64,000 bases of DNA, from positions 372,001 to 436,000 of the forward strand of contig NZ_RBWV01000009.1 of assembly GCF_003634695.1 (NCBI RefSeq), given 5' to 3'. Position 1 is the stretch's first letter. Every line of letters begins with the position of its first letter. The notes beneath the pieces were generated by a model. The model saw nothing but the letters and a program-made list of their open reading frames with translations. It was not told where the DNA came from and did no database searches. A program made the translations under genes and the position numbers. The DNA comes from Motilibacter peucedani. Lineage in GTDB: Bacteria > Actinomycetota > Actinomycetes > Motilibacterales > Motilibacteraceae. Positions 1 to 6,686 of the stretch are shown piece by piece.

Positions 1-2195
1 GACTCGGCCCGGTCGCTGCCCGGGTCCATGCCCAGCAGCAGGTCGGCACGTGCGGCCATCAGCTGGAGCAGGGTTCCGTCGGGCTGCAGGACCAGAGGCG
101 GCGGGTGACCTGCGTTCGACCAGCACACGGTGGTGCCGCCGCCCGGCAGGTCGTCGATGCGCGCGACCACCGCAGTGGCGGTGACGCCGACCTGCAGCGT
201 CTCCATCGCGCCGTCCACCGCGCGCAGCACGTCGGCGGGTCCGGCACCGGTCGTCGCAGCGACGGTGCGCAGCATGGTGCGCACCTGGCCCATGGCGGCA
301 GCGGCGGCCGTGTCGTGGCCGACGACGTCACCGATGGCGAGCACGAGGCCCCCGTCGGGCTGGCGGAAGGCGTCGTACCAGTCGCCGCCCACCTGCGCGG
401 CCTCGGCTGCAGGCGAGTAGCGCACGACGATCTCGGCGCCCGGCAGCGGAGGCGGGTCGCTGAGCAGCGAGCGCTGCAGCTCCTCGGCGAGGTCGCGCTG
501 CTGGCGGTAGAGCCGCGAGCTGTCCAGCGCCAGGCCGGATCGCACGGCGACCTCGTGGGCCGTCGTGAGCTCCTCGTCGGTGATGGGCCCGCGCCCCACT
601 CCGTTGAAGAGCGAGAGGAGACCGAGCGTCCGGCCACCGCCCTTGAGCGGCAGCACGACGAAGGAGTCCGGTGCCAGCTCGGCGACGAGCTCGCGCGCGG
701 TGCCGGGCCGCAGCACCTCGCGCAGGGCGGCGCTGGCCCCTTCGCGCAGCGACACGGTGGTGCCGGTGCGCAGCGAGCGGAAGAGGTACGCGTCGTCGAG
801 CAGCGCTGCGAACCGCACCTCTGCGTACCTCACCGTCAGCGGCAGCGCGGCCGGGTCGACGTGCGCGTAGCCGATGTCGTGCAGCTGCGGCCGGTGGGTG
901 GCGCCCGGGCGGGCGCCCTCGCCCTCGACGAGGGTGACCAGGCACCAGTCGGCCAGTGCCGGCACGACCAGCTCGGCCAGCCGGGCGACGGCGACCTCCG
1001 CCTCCACCGTGCTGGTCAGCTCGGTGGCGACCTCGGCCAGGAGCGTCGCGCGCAGGGCTGCGTGCTCCGCCTTCTCCTGCGCGAGGCGGCGGGCGGTGAT
1101 GTCGAGGAAGTAGACCGCGACGCCGTCCGGGTCGGGCCAGGCCTGCACCTCGTACCACGCGTCGAGGGGCTCGGGGTAGTAGGCCTCGAAGCTGCTCGCC
1201 TCGCGCTGCTCCATCGCACGGGCGTAGTGCACCTCGAACTCGGTGCCCACCGCGAGGGGGAAGAGCTCCCAGATGCCGCCACCGACCAGGTCGGCCCGCG
1301 ACGCGCCGAGCAGCTGCTCGGCCCGGGCGTTGACGTAGGCGAAGCGCCAGTCGCGGTCGAGCAGGAAGAACGCCGCGCTCATCGACTCGAGCACGCGGGA
1401 GACGCGGGCGTCGAACTCGCGGGCCAGCGTCGTGTCGTAGGCGGCCCCGAGCAGCCGGGTGCTCCTGCCCTGCTCGTCGACGAGCGCGCGGCCGCGGGCG
1501 ACGATCCAGCGCATCTCGCCCTCGGGCGGGACGACGCGGTACTCCAGCGCGAACTCGCCGCCGGTCTCGACAGTGCCCTCGACCGCGCGCATGACGCGCT
1601 CGCGGTCGTCGGGGTGCACGCCGGCGGCGAACGCCTCGATGCTGGCGCCGAATCCGTCGCGGTCGTAGCCGAACAGCTGGAGCATCCGCTCGTCCCACTC
1701 GAGCCGGCCCGTGACGAGGTCCCAGTCGAACGTGCCGACGCCGGCGGCGTCCACCGCGAGCTCCCACGCCACGCGCCGGGCGGCCGGATCGACGCCAGGG
1801 GCAGCGAGCTCGAGCTCCGCGGTCGCGGAGGCCGCGATCTCGCGCAGGAGCGCCACGTCGGCCTCGGACCACGCGCGTGGTCCGGCTTCCGACACCGAGA
1901 GCACGCCGACGACCTCACCGGACAGCCTCGCGAGGGGCACGCCGACGTAGGCGCCCGTGGACGCCGGGTCGAGGCGGCGGACGCGGGAGTCGGCGGCGGC
2001 GTCGACCACGACGAGCGCCTCGCCCTCCGCCACCACCAGCGCGTCGAGCGAGCCGGTCGGCACGTCGGCGAGCTGCAGGAGCCGCCCGGAGCTCGACCCG
2101 AGCAGGCGGGCGGCGAGCTGGGCGAGGCGGTCGGTCGCGCGGGTGCCCGGGACGCGGGCCCCGTCGACGCCAGGGCAGAGCGGCGATGCACTCAC
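1..2195 (-). CDS. PAS/GAF-domain PP2C (SpoIIE-type) serine phosphatase, 3' end cut by window edge
   Basis: About 731 residues are visible, read leftwards from a GTG at 2195; the frame stays open to base 1, so the C-terminus lies outside. Order seen: GAF-like region (about 20-115), PAS with an HPDDRERV segment (135-245), second PAS (250-365), second GAF (375-540), then a SpoIIE/PP2C domain from about 550 with the metal-binding motifs GGDWYDAF (near 600) and AIGDVVGHD. Proteins of this build are soluble sensors that dephosphorylate anti-anti-sigma factors of the SpoIIAA/RsbV type in partner-switching stress pathways; the ligand cannot be read from sequence. An anti-sigma-like ATPase occurs far away at 42000-42443 and may or may not be connected. 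Another GTG lies in frame eight codons upstream (2219), so the exact start is uncertain. Confidence 0.88.
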   Translation of the reverse strand, partial: MSASPLCPGVDGARVPGTRATDRLAQLAARLLGSSSGRLLQLADVPTGSLDALVVAEGEALVVVDAAADSRVRRLDPASTGAYVGVPLARLSGEVVGVLSVSEAGPRAWSEADVALLREIAASATAELELAAPGVDPAARRVAWELAVDAAGVGTFDWDLVTGRLEWDERMLQLFGYDRDGFGASIEAFAAGVHPDDRERVMRAVEGTVETGGEFALEYRVVPPEGEMRWIVARGRALVDEQGRSTRLLGAAYDTTLAREFDARVSRVLESMSAAFFLLDRDWRFAYVNARAEQLLGASRADLVGGGIWELFPLAVGTEFEVHYARAMEQREASSFEAYYPEPLDAWYEVQAWPDPDGVAVYFLDITARRLAQEKAEHAALRATLLAEVATELTSTVEAEVAVARLAELVVPALADWCLVTLVEGEGARPGATHRPQLHDIGYAHVDPAALPLTVRYAEVRFAALLDDAYLFRSLRTGTTVSLREGASAALREVLRPGTARELVAELAPDSFVVLPLKGGGRTLGLLSLFNGVGRGPITDEELTTAHEVAVRSGLALDSSRLYRQQRDLAEELQRSLLSDPPPLPGAEIVVRYSPAAEAAQVGGDWYDAFRQPDGGLVLAIGDVVGHDTAAAAAMGQVRTMLRTVAATTGAGPADVLRAVDGAMETLQVGVTATAVVARIDDLPGGGTTVCWSNAGHPPPLVLQPDGTLLQLMAARADLLLGMDPGSDRAE

Positions 2196-2286
2196 GTCGT
2201 CGGCCCCTTCGCCCAGCACCGCAGTTCGTCGCAGTTCGTCGCGGCACGGTCGTGGCGCGGGTCCGGGGGACCGTCCGTGGACGATC

Positions 2287-2727
2287 CTAGTCGGGAAGGC
2301 GCCGGCCTCGGGCACGCTTCGGCGAAGCGGCCCGACCGGCCGAGCGGTCCCTCCGCGCGCCGAGGACGCCGCCGACGGCGAGCGCAGCGAGCAGGAGCGC
2401 GGCCGCCAGCCACGGCCACGGCGACCACTCGTCGGTGCAGGTGGTGCTCCCGGCTGCATCGGTGCTGCACACGGTCCCGGGCCCGTTGCGGTTGAGCCAG
2501 GCGACGAGCAGCAGGCAGGCCGCGAGCCCCAGCAGCAGGCCCAGGGCAGCGCGACCGCTGCCGTGGTGGCGCACGGCGACCCAGCCCAGGAGCACGGCAC
2601 CCGCGACGCCGGCCAGGCTCCAGGCGGTGAAGGCGGCGAGCAGCGTCGCCGACGAGCACACCCCCGCGAGGGCCCACAGGACGACGTGCAGCACCGTCGG
2701 CCGGGCCGGCACGTGCGTCGCTGCCAT
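2287..2727 (-). CDS. small membrane protein, unknown function
   Basis: 146 residues from an ATG preceded by a good GGAGG ribosome site. Three hydrophobic segments are visible (about 12-33, 37-62 and 92-114); between the last two lies a short outward or inward loop with two cysteines (TVCSTDAAGSTTC) that could form a disulphide. The C-terminus is Arg/Lys rich (RRDRSAGRAASPKRARGRR), suggesting a cytoplasmic tail. It is divergent from bioY with 67 bp between the starts. I do not recognise the family, and the position gives no functional clue beyond a shared promoter region. Confidence 0.6.
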   Translation of the reverse strand: MAATHVPARPTVLHVVLWALAGVCSSATLLAAFTAWSLAGVAGAVLLGWVAVRHHGSGRAALGLLLGLAACLLLVAWLNRNGPGTVCSTDAAGSTTCTDEWSPWPWLAAALLLAALAVGGVLGARRDRSAGRAASPKRARGRRLPD

Positions 2728-2794
2728 CGCCGCCTCCAGGGGAGCGAGCCGTCGCAGCGACGCTACTCCTGCCGAGGTGGCAGGCTGCACCTCC

Positions 2795-3379
2795 ATGAGC
2801 TCGCTGAACCCCGCACTCCGCCCCGCCCGGGTCGTGGCCGACCTGCTCCCGCGCAGGGCCGCCGTCGACGTCGCCCTCGTCGCGGTCGCGGCCGCGCTGA
2901 CCGGCCTGTCCGCGCAGGTCTCCATCCCGTGGTGGCCGGTCCCCCTGACGCTGCAGACCTTCGCCGTGCTGCTCGCCGGCAGCTCGCTCGGCGCGGCGCG
3001 CGCCAGCGCCGCGATGGTGCTCTACGCCGGCGCCGGCGTCGCCGGCGTCCCGTGGTTCGCCAAGCACACCAGCGGCTGGGGCGGCCCGACCTTCGGCTAC
3101 GTCCTCGGCTTTGTCGCGGCCGCGCTGGTCGTGGGCCTGCTCAGCGAGCGGCTCAGCACCCGCAAGCCCGTGCAGGTGCTGGCGGCGTTCGCGCTCGGCA
3201 GCGTCGTGGTCTACGCGTTCGGCGCCTCGTGGCTGAAGCAGGACCTGGGCGTCAGCTGGTCGCAGGCGGCCGACCTCGGCATCTGGAAGTTCCTCCCGGG
3301 CGACGCGGTCAAGGCGCTGGCCGCCGCGGGCCTGCTGCCCGCCACGTGGGCGCTCGTCGACCGCGTACGCCGCGGCTGA
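2795..3379 (+). CDS. bioY: BioY biotin transporter, substrate-binding S component
   Basis: 194 residues, all-helical membrane protein with the BioY signature in its first third: after helix 1 come WWPVPLTLQTFAVLLAG and GAARASAAMVLYAGAGVAG, then the GGPTFGYVLGFVAAALVVG segment. BioY is the high-affinity biotin-binding S component of ECF transporters. The ATPase and T component (BioM, BioN or shared EcfAAT) are not next to it, so it probably uses a shared energising module or works alone, as reported for some BioY proteins. Start chosen at the ATG at 2795, which fits the family length. The next gene begins 3 bp after its stop, so the two are probably cotranscribed. No obvious BirA operator was found in the 67-bp upstream gap. 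Confidence 0.93.
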   Translation: MSSLNPALRPARVVADLLPRRAAVDVALVAVAAALTGLSAQVSIPWWPVPLTLQTFAVLLAGSSLGAARASAAMVLYAGAGVAGVPWFAKHTSGWGGPTFGYVLGFVAAALVVGLLSERLSTRKPVQVLAAFALGSVVVYAFGASWLKQDLGVSWSQAADLGIWKFLPGDAVKALAAAGLLPATWALVDRVRRG

Positions 3380-3382
3380 GCC

Positions 3383-4357
3383 GTGCACGCCGTCGTCGTC
3401 GAGGAGCCGGGCGGGCCGGAGGCCTGCCACTGGCGCGAGGTGCCCGACGCCGTCGCCGGGCCGGGCGAGGTCCTGGTCGAGGTGGCGGCCAGCGCGGTCA
3501 ACCGTGCCGACCTGCTCCAGCGGCAGGGGCACTACCCGCCGCCGCCGGGGGCGTCGGACTACCTCGGCCTCGAGTGCAGCGGCCGGGTCCGCGCGCTCGG
3601 TGACGGGGTGTCGGGCTGGTCCGTTGGCGACGAAGTGTGTGCGCTGCTGGCCGGCGGCGGCTACGCCGAGCTCGTCGCCGTGCCTGCGGGCCAGCTGCTG
3701 CCGGTGCCCTCCGGCGTCGAGCTGGCGGCCGCGGCCGCGCTGCCCGAGGTCGCGTGCACGGTGTGGTCCAACCTGTCGATGGTCGCCGGCCTGCGCGCCG
3801 GCGAGACGCTGCTGGTCCACGGCGGCGCCGGCGGCATCGGCACGACGGCCGTCCAGGTCGGCGTCGCGCTCGGCGCGACGGTCGTCGCGACGGCCGGCAC
3901 CGAGGCCAAGCGCGCGGTGTGCCGGGAGCTCGGCGCCGCGTACGCGCTCGACTACCACGGCGACTGGCCCGCCGAGGTGCAGTCGGCGACCGACGGCTCC
4001 GGCGCCGACGTCGTCCTCGACGTCATGGGCGCCTCCTACCTCGGCCCGAACGTCGCCGCGCTGGCGAGCGACGGGCGGCTCGTGGTCATCGGCATGCAGG
4101 GCGGCCGGCGCGGCGAGCTCGACCTCGGCGCCCTGATGACCAAGCGGGCCAGCGTCCACGTCACCGCGCTGCGCTCGCGGCCGCTGGAGCAGAAGGCACG
4201 GATCGTCGCCGAGGTGCGCGAGCACGTCTGGCCGATGGTCGCCGACGGGCGGCTGCGCGTGCAGCTCGACTCGACCTACGCCCTGCCGTTCGCCGCCGAC
4301 GCCCACCGCCGGCTCGAGAGCGGCGAGGTCACGGGCAAGGTGCTGCTCGTCCGCTAG
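3383..4357 (+). CDS. zinc-independent NAD(P)H quinone oxidoreductase (MDR superfamily, PIG3-like)
   Basis: 324 residues from a GTG 3 bp after bioY. The N-terminal GroES-like domain contains NRADLLQRQGHYPPPPGASD and LGLECSG, typical of the PIG3/quinone oxidoreductase branch; the Rossmann domain has VHGGAGGIGTTAVQ at about 147-160, the NADPH-binding loop. The cysteines that hold structural or catalytic zinc in alcohol dehydrogenases are absent. Enzymes of this branch reduce quinones or enones with NADPH in the cytosol; the physiological substrate is unknown. It ends about 50 bp before bpa. Confidence 0.9.
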   Translation: MHAVVVEEPGGPEACHWREVPDAVAGPGEVLVEVAASAVNRADLLQRQGHYPPPPGASDYLGLECSGRVRALGDGVSGWSVGDEVCALLAGGGYAELVAVPAGQLLPVPSGVELAAAAALPEVACTVWSNLSMVAGLRAGETLLVHGGAGGIGTTAVQVGVALGATVVATAGTEAKRAVCRELGAAYALDYHGDWPAEVQSATDGSGADVVLDVMGASYLGPNVAALASDGRLVVIGMQGGRRGELDLGALMTKRASVHVTALRSRPLEQKARIVAEVREHVWPMVADGRLRVQLDSTYALPFAADAHRRLESGEVTGKVLLVR

Positions 4358-4407
4358 AGCGCGGGCCCGGTGCGCCTCGGTCGCCGACGCGGGGCAGGAT
4401 GGGAGGC

Positions 4408-4950
4408 ATGAGCGAGCCGACCTCCGACGCCGACGTCCCCCGACTGCTGGTCGTGTCGCAGGACGGCTCGGCCGTCCCGGCACCTGCCGAGCAGGCTGCC
4501 GAGGAGCGCCCCGACCGCCCGGTCACCGAGCTGGTCGAGCAGCCGGCGAAGGTCATGCGCATCGGCAGCATGGTCAAGCAGCTGCTCGAGGAGGTGCGCA
4601 GTGCGCCCCTCGACGAGGCCAGCCGCGTACGTCTGCGCCAGGTCCACGCCACCTCGCTCAAGGAGCTCGAGGACGGCCTCGCTCCAGAGCTGATCGAGGA
4701 GCTCGAGCGCATCACGCTGCCGTTCACCGACGACGAGGTGCCCTCGGACGCCGAGCTCCGGGTCGCCCAGGCCCAGCTGGTCGGCTGGCTCGAGGGGCTG
4801 TTCCACGGCATCCAGACCGCGATGTTCGTGCAGCAGATGGAGGCCCGCGCCGCCATGGAGGCGCAGGCCCGGCGCGCGCTGCCCGGTGGCGGCAGCGGTC
4901 CGCTCGGCGGCGGCGAGCCCGAGGGCCGGCCCACGGGCCAGTACCTCTGA
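4408..4950 (+). CDS. bpa: bacterial proteasome activator Bpa/PafE
   Basis: 180 residues. The core matches the Bpa/PafE (DUF2587) family: a helical region with KVMRIGSMVKQLLEEVR and a long second helix around ELRVAQAQLVGWLEGLFHGI, ending in the C-terminal GQYL tail that docks into the alpha-ring pockets of the 20S proteasome. The family forms dodecameric rings that open the proteasome gate without ATP and help degrade unfolded proteins and the repressor HspR in mycobacteria. The first 45 or so residues are acidic and probably disordered. Start ATG at 4408 has GGGAGG directly upstream, and a CAGGAT box 7 nt before the ATG could also give a leaderless message. No proteasome subunit, Pup or Mpa gene is in the window. 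Confidence 0.93.
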   Translation: MSEPTSDADVPRLLVVSQDGSAVPAPAEQAAEERPDRPVTELVEQPAKVMRIGSMVKQLLEEVRSAPLDEASRVRLRQVHATSLKELEDGLAPELIEELERITLPFTDDEVPSDAELRVAQAQLVGWLEGLFHGIQTAMFVQQMEARAAMEAQARRALPGGGSGPLGGGEPEGRPTGQYL

Positions 4951-4983
4951 CGCCAGCCCCTCCCCGGGCGGTGACCTGGACGC

Positions 4984-5346
4984 TCAGCCCGCCGCCAGCA
5001 CCAGGCCCACGGCGACGAGTACGAGCGCCGTCAGCCCGTGCACCCCGAGCGCCGTCCCGAGCCGCCCGCTGCGCGTCGTCACGATGAGTCCGTCGCCGAC
5101 GGGGGTCAGCGCCGCCGCGACGAGGGCCCAGCCCATCGCCGACGTGCCGGCAGCCGCCCAGACGGTGAGCACGACCACCCCTGAGGTGATGTCGCGCACG
5201 CCCTTGATCGCGGTCAGCGCCCGGAGGTCGTCCGCCGCCACGCCGAAGTCAGTCGTGGCTCGGGCGGGCGTGACCAGGAAGCGGGCGCCGAGCACGACGA
5301 TGGCGACGCTGGCGAGGACGGCGATGATGAGGGCAGTGGCGTGCAT
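4984..5346 (-). CDS. DUF4267-type small membrane protein
   Basis: 120 residues with four predicted membrane spans. The ATG at 5346 is chosen because AGAAGGA lies just upstream; the longer frame upstream runs through the promoter and operator. Sequence features such as ARFLVTPARATTDFGV, IKGVRDITSGVVVL and ALTPVGDGLIV are typical of DUF4267, a family usually found next to TetR regulators. Function unknown. It is transcribed away from the TetR gene at 5465 with a 118-bp shared control region, so it is the most likely target of that regulator. Confidence 0.8.
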   Translation of the reverse strand: MHATALIIAVLASVAIVVLGARFLVTPARATTDFGVAADDLRALTAIKGVRDITSGVVVLTVWAAAGTSAMGWALVAAALTPVGDGLIVTTRSGRLGTALGVHGLTALVLVAVGLVLAAG

Positions 5347-5375
5347 AAGAGGTGTCCTTCTCTGAAGTTGCTGTC

Positions 5376-5399
5376 TAGCGACGTTATATAACGCCGCTA
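5376..5399. promoter_or_regulatory. TetR operator candidate, 24-bp near-perfect palindrome
   Basis: Dyad centred between 5387 and 5388: perfect 10-bp core GTTATATAAC at 5383-5392 flanked by TAGCG(A/G)C and G(C/T)CGCTA arms, 22 of 24 positions symmetric. It lies in the only AT-rich stretch between the DUF4267 gene and the TetR gene and overlaps possible -10 boxes on both strands (TATAAC leftwards, TATAAT at 5398-5403 rightwards). Binding by the adjacent TetR protein is inference. Confidence 0.7.
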
Positions 5400-5452
5400 T
5401 AATCAACCGCAAGCCTCACCAAGAATTTCCCGAGAATGTTGCCTAACAGTGC

Positions 5453-5458
5453 TAGCCT
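5453..5458 (+). promoter_or_regulatory. -10 box (TAGCCT) of a leaderless tetR transcript
   Basis: TAGCCT ends 6 nt before the GTG at 5465, so the transcript would start at the first base of the start codon. The same arrangement recurs at other genes in this window. Confidence 0.5.
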
Positions 5459-5464
5459 TCGTCC

Positions 5465-5995
5465 GTGTCCCCACGTCGCGCACCCGACCTCGGCTCCCGC
5501 CGAGAGGCGATCGTCGCCGCCGCTCGCGACGTCGCCGAGCGCGAGGGCTGGCCCGCCGTCACCATGCGCCGGCTCGCGGCCTCGCTCGGCGTCACCCAGC
5601 CGGTGCTCTACTCGGCCTTCGCGGGCCGCCAGGCACTGGTCGACGCCGTGGCGCTGAGCGGGTTCGAGGACCTGGCGGCGACTCTGCGTGCCGCTGACCC
5701 GTCACCGCTCGAGCGGATGCGTGCCTACCTCGACTTCGCCGCCGCCCGGCCGTGGCTCTACGAATCGATGTTCACGCTGCCGCTCGAGCTGCACTTCGCC
5801 GGTGACGACACCCCGCAGCCGCTGCACGACGCCTTCGCCGAGGTCCACACCGCTTTCCCGGACTCCGACGGGACGCGGGCCGAGGTCGCCTGGTCGCTGC
5901 TCCACGGGCTGGCCACGCTGCAGGCCAGCGGGCGCCTCCGCGCAGGGCAGGCGGAATCTCGGCTCGAGCTGGCGCACCGGCTGCTCACCGCCTGA
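5465..5995 (+). CDS. TetR-family transcriptional regulator
   Basis: 176 residues. N-terminal helix-turn-helix at about 14-58 (IVAAARDVAEREGWPAVTMR, then RLAASLGVTQPVLYSAFAGR), followed by an all-helical ligand and dimer domain resembling the C-terminal region often seen in TetR proteins with DUF4267 partners. GTG start at 5465 has no ribosome site but has a TAGCCT box 6 nt upstream, consistent with leaderless translation. Expected to repress the divergent membrane protein gene and itself through the 24-bp palindrome. Effector unknown. Confidence 0.9.
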   Translation: MSPRRAPDLGSRREAIVAAARDVAEREGWPAVTMRRLAASLGVTQPVLYSAFAGRQALVDAVALSGFEDLAATLRAADPSPLERMRAYLDFAAARPWLYESMFTLPLELHFAGDDTPQPLHDAFAEVHTAFPDSDGTRAEVAWSLLHGLATLQASGRLRAGQAESRLELAHRLLTA

Positions 5996-6015
5996 CCCGC
6001 CTTGCGCTGCGACCG

Positions 6016-6558
6016 TCAGCCCAATCCGGGCAGCGCCCTCGACACCTCCGCCCCCAACTCTCGAGGGACCTCTCGGCCGTCCCGCCCGTTCGCCCGCAGG
6101 TCGCTGCACCCGCCACGCGGCCAGAGGACGAGCTGGCCGAAACCCGCGCGGACCTCGAACCACAGCTCGAGCTCAGCACCGTCGTCGGCGGGGCAGCTGA
6201 AGGTTCCGTGGGCGTAGATCGAGGCGGTGCAGCGTTGATCGCCACTGCTAGCCGCCGAGCGACGACCGGGCCGAGGGTCCGCCAGGCGAGGCGGCGCGAC
6301 TCGTTGTAGCCAGGCAACCAAGCCAGGACGAGCCTCAGCGGCGCCTGGTCGAGCTCGAGGAGCGGCCCGCCCGCGGCTGCGAGCTGGCGGGGGTCCGTGA
6401 TGCGGCAGGAGTGCCGGGTCGACACGACGTGCGGGAGGCGGGGCCGGCGTCAGCGGCACGAGTTCACTGCGGGGCGGCTGCCACGGCGGCACCCCGGCGC
6501 AGCCTGCTAGGCAGACGACCAGGACCAGCGGCGCGGCGAGGCGCCGACGACGACGCAT
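6016..6558 (-). CDS. putative lipoprotein with a displaced reading frame in its middle
   Basis: The open frame gives 180 residues starting with a lipoprotein signal (RRRRR, hydrophobic stretch, LVVCLAGC at about 12-20). The ends of this frame have GC-rich third codon positions, but between about 6240 and 6430 the GC-rich wobble pattern and a sensible peptide (for example LRLVLAWLPGYNESRRLAWR) are found in another minus-strand frame. The simplest reading is two compensating indels that shift the frame out and back, either real or sequencing errors. The C-terminal part has several cysteines (CTASIYAHGTFSC, GGCSD). It resembles small secreted actinobacterial proteins of unknown function; I cannot name a family. 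Confidence 0.5.
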   Translation of the reverse strand: MRRRRRLAAPLVLVVCLAGCAGVPPWQPPRSELVPLTPAPPPARRVDPALLPHHGPPPARSRGRAAPRARPGAAEARPGLVAWLQRVAPPRLADPRPGRRSAASSGDQRCTASIYAHGTFSCPADDGAELELWFEVRAGFGQLVLWPRGGCSDLRANGRDGREVPRELGAEVSRALPGLG

Positions 6559-6686
6559 GCGGCTATGACGCGGCCGGCCAGCCGACGGTTCCGCCGGGAA
6601 TCGCTGCGGGTTCAGGCCGCTCCGTCCCACGAGCAGCGCGGACGAGGGCGGGGCATCAGCGCCCCGCCCTCGAGCAACGGCTCCGC

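Noticed and set aside
105-2495. Very long plus-strand open frame opposite the PP2C gene
   Set aside because: Translation is Arg/Ala/Gly/His-rich with no domain, while the minus strand gives clear GAF, PAS and PP2C motifs. It is a GC-driven antisense frame. The same holds for many other long antisense frames in the window.
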